Origin: a virus
DNA length: 51,915 nucleotides
Direction: 5' to 3' (one strand)
Virus record (IMG/VR): IMGVR_UViG_3300006916_000006
Span: 1-51,915 of that record
This document shows, in pieces, positions 1-7,881 of this stretch (positions are counted from its first letter, which is position 1; every line of letters starts with the position of its first letter). A program made the position numbers and the translations under genes. The notes under the pieces were generated by a model, which saw only the letters and a list, made by a program, of their open reading frames with translations, had not been told where the DNA came from and did no database searches.

Positions 1-123
1 ATATATTGTAGCGGTCGAATAGCAGGCCGGTTTCGTCCGTATCATCTAAGTATTGCTCCATAGGTTCCATTTTATACCCCTTCTACACGGTTGAATTGCA
101 AGTGACTGATTGCCACCTTGTTA
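1..123. repeat. Terminal direct repeat, left copy
   Basis: These 123 bases are identical to the last 123 bases of the window (51793-51915). An exact end-to-end overlap of this kind is what an assembler leaves when it closes a circular or circularly permuted molecule, so the true unit is about 51,792 bp. The first 70 bases are the 5' part of a small leftward gene that is complete at 51707-51862. A genuine short terminal redundancy is possible but less likely, because the repeat cuts through coding sequence without regard to gene borders. Confidence 0.9.
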
Positions 124-445
124 TGTCTGCTATGGTGCAATGTGCGTATGCATTTTGAAATTGCTCTTTTGCGTGTTCTGCATCCTCAGCCATGCAAGTG
201 AATGTGAGTGGTGCGCCGTATTCATAGCTGTGTATAATATACTCGTGTAGTGGTTTTTCAAAATCCTCACTCAAAAGATAGCTTGCGAGGATTGGCTCCT
301 CCGCAGCCCATAGCGGATATATATCGATACTAACACCATCTTGGTTGTCTGTTATATAAACCGTTCCACGCCCTTCTATATCAATAGCAATCTGCCCATC
401 ATCAAGAAAAGCGGACTCGTCAATTATAAATTGTCCTAGTTTCAT
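83..445 (-). CDS. Hypothetical protein, left leftward operon
   Basis: About 120 residues, acidic, no family recognised. The frame is open to an ATG at 457 that overlaps the stop of the upstream gene (TAATG), but the only good ribosome-binding site (GGGGG, five bases before the codon) precedes the ATG at 445, so the start is placed there, giving MKLGQF. The N-terminal half looks like a compact beta-rich fold and the C-terminal part has a Cys and an EHAKEQF helix. It is one of seven small consecutive genes read leftward across the contig junction. Role unknown. Confidence 0.7.
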   Translation of the reverse strand: MKLGQFIIDESAFLDDGQIAIDIEGRGTVYITDNQDGVSIDIYPLWAAEEPILASYLLSEDFEKPLHEYIIHSYEYGAPLTFTCMAEDAEHAKEQFQNAYAHCTIADITRWQSVTCNSTV

Positions 446-456
446 TTTATCCCCCA

Positions 457-903
457 TTATATCACGTTAAAAACTTGTAAGCCGCAATCCTCGCACGCTC
501 GCCGCCAGCCTATGCCCTCGCATTTGTCGATTGCGTCAGGTGTTAAGAACTGTTGGATTGTTTGATTGATGCGCTCGCGTTCCATACGCTCCACAAGCTC
601 CACGCTATCCAGGTTCAGGTTATATTCTCTAGCAACAGTTAGTTTCACGCTGGCTAGCTCATCATGCAAGCGCCTTTTTAGCTTCATAGCTGCCACCTGA
701 AAGCTCGCACTGTGTTTGTCGTAGCCATAGCCACCAGCTTGCCCTAGTTGCATTTCATAACCCCATATTTGAAGAAAGCAGCGCACGTTACCACTGTTGC
801 CATGTTTAAAGATGACGCGCCCGAAGTTGTCGCCGGATTCAGTGACCAGGCAATAGGCGCTAGTGTTTGCTGTTGCCTTGTCGAATGTTTTATAAATATC
901 CAT
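457..903 (-). CDS. Hypothetical protein with GYGYDK motif
   Basis: A 148-residue protein starting MDIYKTF with an AAAGGA ribosome-binding site. Its centre carries GRVIFKH, a Trp-containing strand and a GGYGYDKHSA motif, a pattern I have seen in small proteins of phages and mobile elements whose function is not established. The C-terminus has a CEDC pair and a further upstream Cys, so a metal site is possible. It lies in the leftward small-gene operon and is almost contiguous with the gene below. Likely an accessory early protein; no activity can be assigned. Confidence 0.75.
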   Translation of the reverse strand: MDIYKTFDKATANTSAYCLVTESGDNFGRVIFKHGNSGNVRCFLQIWGYEMQLGQAGGYGYDKHSASFQVAAMKLKRRLHDELASVKLTVAREYNLNLDSVELVERMERERINQTIQQFLTPDAIDKCEGIGWRRACEDCGLQVFNVI

Positions 904-923
904 TTTATGTATCCTTTTTGTTG

Positions 924-1106
924 CTATTGTATTTCACGTTGAAACGCACGCGCTCTTAATTCATGTAAAAAACGCCCATGTTCTATCACGCAATTTGCCA
1001 GCTCATCACCCATTCCATAGTGACTAGCAAAGGCATCTATTGTTAAGAAATTATTAAAATAATCTAGAAACGCATCTGCTAGCGCATTGTTAAAAGTTTC
1101 ATTCAT
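924..1106 (-). CDS. Small hypothetical phage protein
   Basis: Sixty residues starting MNETFNN, preceded by AGGAG at eight bases. The sequence reads as two or three helices: FLDYFNNFLTIDAFASHYG followed by an ELANCVIEHGRFLHE helix. Small proteins with this helix-turn arrangement are common in phages, but no activity is known to me. It sits between a one-helix membrane protein upstream and the GYGYDK protein downstream in the same transcript. Confidence 0.7.
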   Translation of the reverse strand: MNETFNNALADAFLDYFNNFLTIDAFASHYGMGDELANCVIEHGRFLHELRARAFQREIQ

Positions 1107-1130
1107 GTTATTTACTCCTAGGTTAAAAGG

Positions 1131-1307
1131 TTAATACGCGCTATCCACGGGCACGCATAACACTTGCCTGGCTTCGCGTTCGCAATATAAGTTAGGCTGG
1201 CTTGTGAACCCACCATTGATTGCATGGAATAGCGCAAGGCCACCTGCAACAATCAGTAGCAAATAAACCGTGTACGCGCTAATATATTGAGTGAGTGGTT
1301 TATCCAT
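1131..1307 (-). CDS. Small single-pass membrane protein
   Basis: A 58-residue reading frame, MDKPLTQYISAY, then a hydrophobic segment at about residues 13-30 (VYLLLIVAGGLALF), then a short tail with two Cys (YCEREAR, LCVP). An AAGGGC site lies eight bases upstream of the ATG. The gene fits tightly between its neighbours. The N-terminus is probably inside and the tail in the periplasm. Function unknown; small phage membrane proteins of this size can be lysis, exclusion or envelope-modifying proteins. Confidence 0.6.
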   Translation of the reverse strand: MDKPLTQYISAYTVYLLLIVAGGLALFHAINGGFTSQPNLYCEREARQVLCVPVDSAY

Positions 1308-1328
1308 TGTTTTAGCCCTTAATTTTTA

Positions 1329-1583
1329 TTAGATTAAGTATTCCGGGTGCTTATAAAATTCAGCGATATTCTCCCGGATAACATCGCGCACAACACGGAT
1401 GCCAGAAAAACAATCATACCCTTGTGGGGTAACAAACCGAGTGCCATTGTTCTTTGATATGATATAAGGGTTCCTTTTATACTCAGGGTAGTGTTCCACC
1501 GTCGCAATAAGAAGCCGCCCGGCGTCTTTATGAGTAACGTAGACACCTCTATCCCATGCATTTTTCACTATGGTTATTTTCAT
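1329..1583 (-). CDS. Hypothetical protein, first gene of left operon
   Basis: 84 residues (MKITIVKNAWD), preceded by a very strong AAGGAGA ribosome-binding site. It is the promoter-proximal gene of the leftward small-gene operon. The sequence is rich in Tyr, Arg and Val and suggests a small beta-sheet protein. No family is recognised. Its promoter, described at 1605-1667, has the GCAAC start shared with several early promoters, which suggests early expression. Confidence 0.75.
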   Translation of the reverse strand: MKITIVKNAWDRGVYVTHKDAGRLLIATVEHYPEYKRNPYIISKNNGTRFVTPQGYDCFSGIRVVRDVIRENIAEFYKHPEYLI

Positions 1584-1904
1584 TTTTTATTCTCCTTTTG
1601 TTTGGTTGCCTCTATCTTATAGCGCGGCATGATTGCTTGCACAAGTGAAAAAATGCAATTTTTCACTCTTTTTCTGTAAGTGTTTGAAAATAAAGCAATA
1701 AAACTTTTATTGAGAAAAAAGATGCTTTCTTTCACTTTTTGCTTGCAAGCTGTTTTGTTTCATGGTAAAATCACGCTAGGCCGAGTGCAACCGAGGCAGA
1801 AGGAACCAGATACCTCTTATCAACAAAAAATGTTGAAAAAGTGTCACCGGAGTCACCACCCCTGCGCGTTTTTTAAAAGTTAATTTTTCGTTAATTTGTA
1901 GGAT
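1584..1904. other. Non-coding upstream region of left operon
   Basis: No credible gene. The left end holds the leftward promoter and its palindrome (1605-1667). The middle is AT-rich, with a further half-site similar to AGTGAAA near 1728-1736. At about 1820-1840 there is a short inverted repeat around AACATTTTTTGTT, followed by a direct repeat of GTCACC with a five-base gap. A hairpin of that type could end transcription, but there is no clear T-run. Confidence 0.5.
1605..1667 (-). promoter_or_regulatory. Promoter and palindromic operator of left operon
   Basis: On the minus strand a TTGTGC -35 (1639-1644) stands 17 bases from a TATAAG -10 (1616-1621). GCAAC then starts exactly at the predicted +1 (1605-1609), as at other promoters of this genome. 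Unlike those, the spacer has no GAANNNNNTTC palindrome. Instead a perfect nine-base inverted repeat, AGTGAAAAA with a six-base loop (1644-1667), abuts the -35, so a different repressor or activator may act here. Confidence 0.65.
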
Positions 1905-1905
1905 G

Positions 1906-2060
1906 CCCGTCGCAAATTTGCTACAAAGCCCGTTGCAATTTTTCATAATTACTACCGAACCCGTCCAAAATTTGCTGCAAAGCCCGTTCGAGTTTTTCAT
2001 AAACGCTACCGAACCCGTCGCAAATTTTCATGATTGCTTGTTCGCCCGTCCAAAATTCTT
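1906..2060. repeat. Iteron-like repeat cluster
   Basis: CCCGT followed by an A/T-rich stretch occurs six times, starting at 1906, 1929, 1960, 1983, 2014 and 2045, so with steps of 23, 31, 23, 31 and 31. The first four form two 54-bp tandem units (1906-1959, 1960-2013) that are about 80 percent identical; the fifth and sixth are truncated copies. The array is non-coding and lies just downstream of the putative small-terminase gene. Repeats like this serve as replication-origin iterons or as terminase binding (pac) sites; sequence alone does not decide. Confidence 0.7.
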
Positions 2061-2092
2061 GTAGAATGTGTCTGTGTGGTGTTCAGGAGGCT

Positions 2093-2127
2093 CAGGGGTG
2101 CGTTTAAAGCATTTTTATGTACCCCTG
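2093..2127 (-). terminator. Hairpin downstream of putative small terminase
   Basis: CAGGGGT (2093-2099) pairs with ACCCCTG (2121-2127) across a 21-base loop. It lies 22 bases beyond the stop of the leftward gene 2149-2748. A long T-rich stretch is inside the loop rather than after the stem, so it is a weak terminator candidate. It could equally be a structural element bordering the iteron array. Confidence 0.3.
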
Positions 2128-2148
2128 CACTCAAGACACCCCCTTTCG

Positions 2149-2748
2149 TCAATTATGAGGCTTCTGAGGGCTTTTCTGCTTTGAAGCAATCATCGCAGCC
2201 ATGAGCGTATCAAAATCTGGCTCATCTTCTGCGTTGGTAATGTTGTCGCCGGCAATGGCATCTGGCGTAGGCGCGTGGGTGCTGTCGCCGTTAGGCATGG
2301 ACTCAGATGGTGATTGCTGGCGTTCAGAAGGCTCAGGAGAGGCATTTGGGGTGGTTTGGGTGTGGGGAGTGCCTGGAGCAAGTCCTGATGCCTGTAGGAT
2401 GGAATTAATCTCGTCTGTGAACTCAGCAGAAACGCTCAGGGACATATTCGCAGTCTTATGCACGCCCCCGTGTTCGAGTTCGTTGTACAGGATTTTGAAC
2501 GCAGACGTGTCGCCCTCAAGGGATTTCTTAATCTGTGCAGCCAGCATCGCGTCAATAATGGCCATCTGACCATGAGCGGTCGTCGCAGGGGCCAACACCA
2601 TACGCGCCAAACGCTCAGAGGGCTTCGTGGGGGACGCATTGGGGGTTCCAGATAGCTGGGGGCTTTGGGGGTCAGAAACCCAATGGTCAAACGTCTGAGC
2701 GTCAATAGCAGCGAGTGCGTAGTCGTAGATGGAAGGTTCTGTTGTCAT
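2149..2748 (-). CDS. Putative terminase small subunit
   Basis: About 199 residues. The central segment (MAIIDAMLAAQIKKSLEGD, then an AFKILYNEL helix and a His-Gly-Gly turn) matches the pattern of many phage small terminases, which bind the packaging start site and stimulate the ATPase. The C-terminal third is a low-complexity Pro/Ser/Thr region ending in a DEPDFDTLMAAMIA helix that could contact the large subunit. The frame is open to a TTG at 2784, but the ATG at 2748 is preferred: a TTGATT-17-TATGAT promoter ends seven bases before it and there is no ribosome-binding site, which suggests a leaderless message. The coding strand is very C-rich, like terL and the portal gene. The gene is separated from terL by the small-gene operon, which is unusual. 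Confidence 0.55.
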   Translation of the reverse strand: MTTEPSIYDYALAAIDAQTFDHWVSDPQSPQLSGTPNASPTKPSERLARMVLAPATTAHGQMAIIDAMLAAQIKKSLEGDTSAFKILYNELEHGGVHKTANMSLSVSAEFTDEINSILQASGLAPGTPHTQTTPNASPEPSERQQSPSESMPNGDSTHAPTPDAIAGDNITNAEDEPDFDTLMAAMIASKQKSPQKPHN

Positions 2749-2755
2749 AACACGC

Positions 2756-2784
2756 ATCATATCGGATTGCCGCGTGGGAATCAA
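2756..2784 (-). promoter_or_regulatory. Leaderless-type promoter of putative small terminase
   Basis: TTGATT (2779-2784) stands 17 bases from TATGAT (2756-2761) on the minus strand. The predicted start falls one base before the ATG at 2748. There is no Shine-Dalgarno sequence. No GAANNNNNTTC palindrome is present. Confidence 0.4.
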
Positions 2785-2993
2785 ACCGGCGGTAGCCTTA
2801 TCGGCGCGTTGGGCATTAGGTAGGTGGGGGTCAAAGAAAACACGAATCCCCCTCGCAGGTTCTCATCACAAAAAACCAACACGCTCCCCCTCGACTCCGG
2901 CTTAACAAAAATCACTCCTGCAATACCCATAGGTTGTAAAAGTCGCAAAAACCCAAAAACTGTCCCAAAATGAGACAACTGACCACATGTCAT
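2781..2993 (-). CDS. Doubtful small reading frame
   Basis: Seventy codons (MTCGQLSHFG to the stop at 2781), overlapping the longest version of the gene below by four bases. Against it: no ribosome-binding site, a G/T-rich coding strand opposite to the C-rich strand of neighbouring genes, and a start codon region that lies inside a CTGACCAC inverted repeat. It may simply be part of the divergent control region. Confidence 0.2.
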   Translation of the reverse strand: MTCGQLSHFGTVFGFLRLLQPMGIAGVIFVKPESRGSVLVFCDENLRGGFVFSLTPTYLMPNAPIRLPPV

Positions 2994-3341
2994 ACTAGTG
3001 GCACACCAGTGGTCAGGTCCAAAAAGCCCCTAGAGTTAGATTTTTCTCTTATATTTCAATATCAATTTCTGTACCTGGTCAAGTGGTATACCAATTTTTG
3101 AAACTTCTAATATAATGCTTTCTAACAGGGCTTACTGTGCTATATATATCACACCCCCTTCTCTACACCCCTAAATACCAACTTATTAGGTTTTATCTAT
3201 ACCACTTGGGCAGCTAGCATAATCAACATTGAAAAAGAATCATTTTTTCTCATTCCGCACCCAAAAAATATCTGACCACTACCCTACCAGTGGTCAGCCA
3301 CCAAAAAACATGAAAAAACTTCTTGATACCAAAAACACCCC
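2994..3341. other. Divergent control region, possible origin
   Basis: 348 bases without a gene between the leftward and rightward arms, AT-rich. It holds three sets of inverted repeats built on an ACCACT/AGTGGT core: CTGACCAC (2979-2986) with GTGGTCAG (3009-3016); AAGTGGTATA (3081-3090) with TATACCACTT (3198-3207); and a tight hairpin CTGACCACT/AGTGGTCAG (3272-3280 and 3289-3297, eight-base loop). A TATAAT at 3111-3116 follows a GAAACTTC half-site (3100-3107) and may be a weak rightward promoter. The layout suits a replication origin or a switch bound by a dimeric protein. Confidence 0.6.
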
Positions 3342-3351
3342 ATGTTAAAAT
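3312..3351 (+). promoter_or_regulatory. Replication-arm promoter with operator
   Basis: TTGATA (3323-3328) lies 17 bases from TAAAAT (3346-3351), predicting a start near 3358. The 11-mer GAAAAAACTTC (3312-3322), a member of the palindrome family found in other promoters here, ends just upstream of the -35. Because this promoter lies inside the 5' end of the longest reading frame (ATG at 3342), the gene start is moved to 3396. Confidence 0.6.
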
Positions 3352-3395
3352 CATATCACCTAAGCAACCCACAACCTATAAGCGAGTATGACCCC

Positions 3396-4082
3396 ATGCA
3401 TCCAAGCCTCACAAACATCCCCACAATAGAAATACCGATGTTCACTTCGCGCCCAAAAGCCACATCACCCACACTGGGGGATATAATAGAAGAGTTAATG
3501 ACATTGCCTTTGCGAACTCCAACCGCATACTTCATGTATGCACCATCACTAACAGTGTCTGACACCAACAACACACCCCGCACCAACACCACCCCCAACA
3601 CACCCAACACCCAAGGCACACCAGAGCAAAACCCTTATTTACTGACGCCCTCACTCCTACCCACACTCCCACTAAGCCCGGAGCCTTTGGCCAACAGCCG
3701 CCGTCAGTACCCTTTACTCAATGACATATGCTGCTACCTCCTTGCCCACTCATCATCCAGTGGCAATTCCTTAACCACTGCGTACCCCCTCTTCGTCAAT
3801 GAGCGCCGCCGCCAGCCTTCTCCGGCGCTGAACTCTCACAGAATGTTTGAACTAACCCAGAAAGTCATCTACGTTGATCTCCCCCATGGCACAAATCGTA
3901 CCCGGAGAAAATTAGCTATGTGTTTATATCTTGTCTCGCGTTTTGCAGCTCCCCCACGGGTGGGCAGTCTGGCGTGGAAAGAATCTCAGAATTTGATGAA
4001 TTGGTTACGGCGAGCGTCTGTGCCTAATGAGAGCGATGGGCGATATAAGAACTCCCCCGCCACCAATATTACCCCCGCCTAG
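3396..4082 (+). CDS. Hypothetical protein upstream of primase
   Basis: About 228 residues from MHPSLTN. An ATG at 3342 in the same frame is possible, but it precedes the predicted transcription start. The N-terminal half is rich in Thr, Pro and Asn with a low-complexity stretch (about residues 55-80) that looks disordered. The C-terminal half has an NERRR basic patch and two helical segments (MFELTQKVIY, LAMCLYLVSRF) and may be the folded part. First gene of the rightward transcript and 57 bases before the primase-helicase, so a role in replication initiation is plausible but unproven. The coding strand is strongly C-rich. Confidence 0.6.
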   Translation: MHPSLTNIPTIEIPMFTSRPKATSPTLGDIIEELMTLPLRTPTAYFMYAPSLTVSDTNNTPRTNTTPNTPNTQGTPEQNPYLLTPSLLPTLPLSPEPLANSRRQYPLLNDICCYLLAHSSSSGNSLTTAYPLFVNERRRQPSPALNSHRMFELTQKVIYVDLPHGTNRTRRKLAMCLYLVSRFAAPPRVGSLAWKESQNLMNWLRRASVPNESDGRYKNSPATNITPA

Positions 4083-4139
4083 CCGCCAACATTACCAAAA
4101 CACACCACCTACAACCCAAACCACAAAGGCACTGCAACC

Positions 4140-7100
4140 ATGCCCTACAAAATCCCACAACCCCCTCTACTCTTCCCGGCACTGACGCCAAAGACATTCT
4201 ATGACTTAAATTGGAATCCATTCCCTGTTCACCCCCCATCATCCCCCGTCTATGAGAACCCCAAGCGCGTCCCTGCCGCAGTCATTAAACATTGCACAAC
4301 GACACCTGCGTCAAACCTACTTCCCCCTGAAGACCAACACCCCTATGAACCTCACTCACTTGTGGGCAAACTGCCCGCCATAGCTGGCTGGCGTGGCAGA
4401 CCCAAACCTGCGGCCTTTATTCCATCTCATTACACTCAGCCACAACCCATGAACATTGGCCTTAATCTGCCAAAGACCATCCTTGTCCTCGACGTCGATA
4501 ATCATAATCCTGACCCACAAAATCCCTCAGAGCCAAACCAGAACCTCCGGCAACTCTGTGAAGACCTTAGCTTAAACGAAGACTATCTGACCCACGTTAA
4601 AACCAAAGACGAAGCGCGTAATGCGACGTGGTTACAATACCTCCTCTCTAATGATTCCCCATCACGCCAGGGGCAACTGCCCGACCACTTCCTGCGTGCC
4701 ATCACTGACCCTAACCTCCACACACCCCCAACACCCCACCCTGCGAAAGCCCACGGTGCGTCATGGGGGTCCTCTTTCTATAAACGTAATCCCATCCCTG
4801 ATGACCTCACAGACGAACACGGTCTTCCTGTCACTGCCCTTGACCTTATGACCCCCTACCGTGTCTTAACCGGCAGCAAACCTCACCCCGGCACACATCT
4901 GGCCTTTCGTATCCCCGCCGAGAAAGCCACACAAATTCGCAAGAATCTCAAATCCTACCCCGGCATTGATTTTCTCAATTACAAATCCATGATACTAGCG
5001 CCAGGTTCTGTCCACCGTAGCAACAACTATTACACCCCATGCCCACTCAACTTCACACCCCCCTGCGAAGACAACCTCATTGGCATCCTTCAATACTTCC
5101 GGGCGTCCCTACCCTTCGATAAGGCTGTCAAACTCAAACCTGAGAAACTTCAGCGTATCCGTGAGACTGAGCCTGAACTATGGCAGAAACTCTGCGACAC
5201 TTACCTACCCCTCCTACACGCTTACACAGCGAGGTTAATGTTATCCTGGACACCACAAGCCCCCGCAGCTCTGTTAAACGTCCTGACAAACAATTATACC
5301 CCACGGCAGTTCCTATTCCCTAAAGGGTTGTCCCCGACCCCCCATGCCTCCACCCTCAGCGACCCAAACACCTCTGACAGCGCCAACCCCCCTATCTATG
5401 AAACACCTGAGTCTATTGATGACCTCTTATCTATCTACCATAACTCCACAGAAACCCCTTATGACACAGACGAAGATGACCCTGAGAATCATGCGACCGC
5501 AGAAGACCTCTTCAAACACGACCCACGCACACACACAGAGGCCACACAACTCTGTAAAACCCACCCTGCGGCCATAGAAGGGTGTGGGGGTAATTTAACA
5601 ACCTTCACACTTGCGGCCAGACTTAACGACCTTCACCTCCATCCCGACACCGCGATGGAACTAATGGAAATCTGGTACAACCCACGTTGCGAGCCACCGT
5701 GGGACTCAACCGAACTTGAGCAAATCATTATCAATGCCTACACCTATTGCCACCGCAAACCTGAGACGGCAAAGCAAACCATCGACCGCCTTTTCCGCGA
5801 GGCCAGAGAACTTGCGGCCTTAACCCAGGAAGCAGAGACCACCACACTGACCAAAGAACAGGCCACACAATCCTCTGCGGATGAATTTGACACCCTCATG
5901 TCTCAATTCATTAAAGACAATGAAAAACTGTCCCCTGTGCCAACGCCCACGCCCACACAGCCCTCTACCCCTGTCCAAACCGCAAAAGAAGAACCCGCAG
6001 AAGAGCCTACCGGTGCGCCCATCACGCAACTGACACCCAAAGAGCGCCCTGACACAGACATACCCCTCTTACCAAACATCCCGCCGTCAGACCTGTACCC
6101 AAAATCATCCCCCGACTCCGGCAAGACCATTTATAGTTTCATGCCTTTAGATGGCCAGCCACACCCAGCAGGGAATCCTCAGACCCGTGTCCCAACAAAA
6201 GACAAGCGCCTTGAAATCTTCAATGAGTATTCTGGCCATCAGACACGGGCAGATATTGAAGAACAACTTGAGTCTGAACGGCGTACATGGATGAACGAAG
6301 TCGAGATCATCACCGATGAAAAGTCCGGTGCGACACGACTCAACCCTGCGCGTAAACTTAAAAATATTTCCCTCTTTTTGACACACCTCGAAGAGTTCCA
6401 GGGATTATTGTCTTATTCAACCTTTGCAAACCAAATCATCGTCACGCGTCCATCACCCATCTTTACAAATCGGATACCCGAACTCTGCCCTCGTAACGCC
6501 AAAAATTTCCCTCACCATATCGGCGTACCCCTCGACGACCGTATTGAAAGCATCATGAAGTCCTACCTTGAGCGTTACTCTCAATTCGGCCTTGATGACC
6601 AAATGCGCGACAGTCTCCTCTATAATGGTATCAGCGTAGGCAAAGACCAATTCACTGAAGCTGTACAAATGGCAGCCTATGCAAACCCATCTCATCCTGT
6701 TAGAGACTACGCCCTTGAGTGTCTTCTCAAATGGGACGGTGAGACACGTTTATTTGATTGGTTGCCTCAGATTGCCAACACAAAAACAGACATCTACACC
6801 CGCGAGACTGGCGCACTTATGATTCAGGCCATCATTGCGCGTGCGTTTAACCCAGGCCACAAGTTTGACTACATGTTTGTCCTCGACGGGGAAGAAGGTG
6901 TGCGGAAGTCAACTTTGTGCCGTACCTTGGCAATACGCCCTGAATGGTTCAAAGAATCTTCTATGGACATTGAAGACCCAAAAAACATCATGGAACAGAC
7001 GCAGTCCTCTCTCGTGGTGGAAATGCCCGAACTTGTGGGGATGTATAAACGTGAAATTGAAGCCATGAAACATTTTATCACCACCACCAGCGACCACGGC

Positions 7101-7787
7101 AGACCTGCGTATGCCAGATATGCAACGACCATCAAACGTCAGTTCATTCTTTTCGGTACAACCAACGACACTCAATATCTGAGCGACTCTTCTGGCAAGA
7201 ATCGTCGGTTCATCCCAGTCAACATCCCCCAAATTATGGACACAACCCGACTACAACACATCATGCCCCAACTCATAGGTGAGGCTCTGTGGCATTACCT
7301 CTTAGTGCGGAAAGAGTCTCGCCGCCGCCGGACAGACTTTGCAAATTACGAACTTGTCCTGTCCCAAGGCGCAGATGAGATTGCATCAAACCTGCGAAAA
7401 GACCGGCTTATACAAGATGACCGGTTCCACCAGATTGAGCCATGGTTAAACGGCGACGGCACACCAGAAGACTTCACCTGGCCAGCGCCGACGATTTACA
7501 ACCGCGAGAACAATCTTGTCTATGCTATCGACACTCAGACAATTGCGCGTGTTTTATTCCGCATGACCATGCGCGAAGTCAACCCCAAAGCCCAGCGAGA
7601 AATTAAAAGCCTCATGACCGGCCACGGCTGGAAACATGAGCGTATCCAATACCAGAAACAACGCCTCAGAATGTTCATACGCCCCAACAGCGAGAGAGAG
7701 CGTCACCTTTACGGTGTTCAAACCATTGAAGGGAAGTCCTATGATATGACCGGGAAAGTCGTCGAGGCAAAAAGTGCTACTAAATAA
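4140..7787 (+). CDS. PrimPol-VapE replicative primase-helicase
   Basis: 1,215 residues. The N-terminal part is an archaeo-eukaryotic primase-polymerase domain: LVLDVDN with the catalytic D118 and D120, a GTHLAF motif with the conserved His, then GIDFLNY and a LAPGSVH strand. The middle (about 430-680) is a helical and Pro/Thr-rich linker. The C-terminal half is a virulence-associated-E type (VapE, DUF5906-like) P-loop ATPase: Walker A near residues 917-926 (DGEEGVRKST), LVVEMPELVGM, the ITTTSDHGRPAY element, FGTTND and GKNRRF with the arginine-finger region. Such proteins make primers and unwind DNA at phage origins. The Walker A has Arg where Gly is usual (GVRKS). A weak AAGG site precedes the ATG. 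Confidence 0.9.
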   Translation: MPYKIPQPPLLFPALTPKTFYDLNWNPFPVHPPSSPVYENPKRVPAAVIKHCTTTPASNLLPPEDQHPYEPHSLVGKLPAIAGWRGRPKPAAFIPSHYTQPQPMNIGLNLPKTILVLDVDNHNPDPQNPSEPNQNLRQLCEDLSLNEDYLTHVKTKDEARNATWLQYLLSNDSPSRQGQLPDHFLRAITDPNLHTPPTPHPAKAHGASWGSSFYKRNPIPDDLTDEHGLPVTALDLMTPYRVLTGSKPHPGTHLAFRIPAEKATQIRKNLKSYPGIDFLNYKSMILAPGSVHRSNNYYTPCPLNFTPPCEDNLIGILQYFRASLPFDKAVKLKPEKLQRIRETEPELWQKLCDTYLPLLHAYTARLMLSWTPQAPAALLNVLTNNYTPRQFLFPKGLSPTPHASTLSDPNTSDSANPPIYETPESIDDLLSIYHNSTETPYDTDEDDPENHATAEDLFKHDPRTHTEATQLCKTHPAAIEGCGGNLTTFTLAARLNDLHLHPDTAMELMEIWYNPRCEPPWDSTELEQIIINAYTYCHRKPETAKQTIDRLFREARELAALTQEAETTTLTKEQATQSSADEFDTLMSQFIKDNEKLSPVPTPTPTQPSTPVQTAKEEPAEEPTGAPITQLTPKERPDTDIPLLPNIPPSDLYPKSSPDSGKTIYSFMPLDGQPHPAGNPQTRVPTKDKRLEIFNEYSGHQTRADIEEQLESERRTWMNEVEIITDEKSGATRLNPARKLKNISLFLTHLEEFQGLLSYSTFANQIIVTRPSPIFTNRIPELCPRNAKNFPHHIGVPLDDRIESIMKSYLERYSQFGLDDQMRDSLLYNGISVGKDQFTEAVQMAAYANPSHPVRDYALECLLKWDGETRLFDWLPQIANTKTDIYTRETGALMIQAIIARAFNPGHKFDYMFVLDGEEGVRKSTLCRTLAIRPEWFKESSMDIEDPKNIMEQTQSSLVVEMPELVGMYKREIEAMKHFITTTSDHGRPAYARYATTIKRQFILFGTTNDTQYLSDSSGKNRRFIPVNIPQIMDTTRLQHIMPQLIGEALWHYLLVRKESRRRRTDFANYELVLSQGADEIASNLRKDRLIQDDRFHQIEPWLNGDGTPEDFTWPAPTIYNRENNLVYAIDTQTIARVLFRMTMREVNPKAQREIKSLMTGHGWKHERIQYQKQRLRMFIRPNSERERHLYGVQTIEGKSYDMTGKVVEAKSATK

Positions 7788-7814
7788 AAAATCACTTATC
7801 CCCAAAATTACTTG

Positions 7815-7855
7815 TTGACAAAGGTGAAGTAACTTCGTTATACTATAGAGGCAAC
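7815..7855 (+). promoter_or_regulatory. Early promoter with internal palindrome
   Basis: TTGACA (7815-7820), an 18-base spacer containing the perfect palindrome GAAGTAACTTC (7826-7836), then TATACT (7839-7844), with GCAAC starting at the predicted +1 (7851). It is the consensus member of the promoter family of this genome and drives the small-gene block starting at 7882. A dimeric regulator sitting on the palindrome would directly block polymerase. Confidence 0.85.
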
Positions 7856-7881
7856 CAACCATTAACACATAGGAGTTTATC

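Noticed and set aside
1776-2000. Leftward frame with a repeated 18-residue peptide (KNxNGLCSKFxTG)
   Set aside because: The repeat comes from the 54-bp DNA iterons, whose length happens to be a multiple of three. No ribosome-binding site and Cys/Phe-rich nonsense composition.
2149-2784. Start of putative small terminase at TTG 2784
   Set aside because: The longer start has only a distant AAGG and lies in the -35 of a promoter that ends next to the ATG at 2748.
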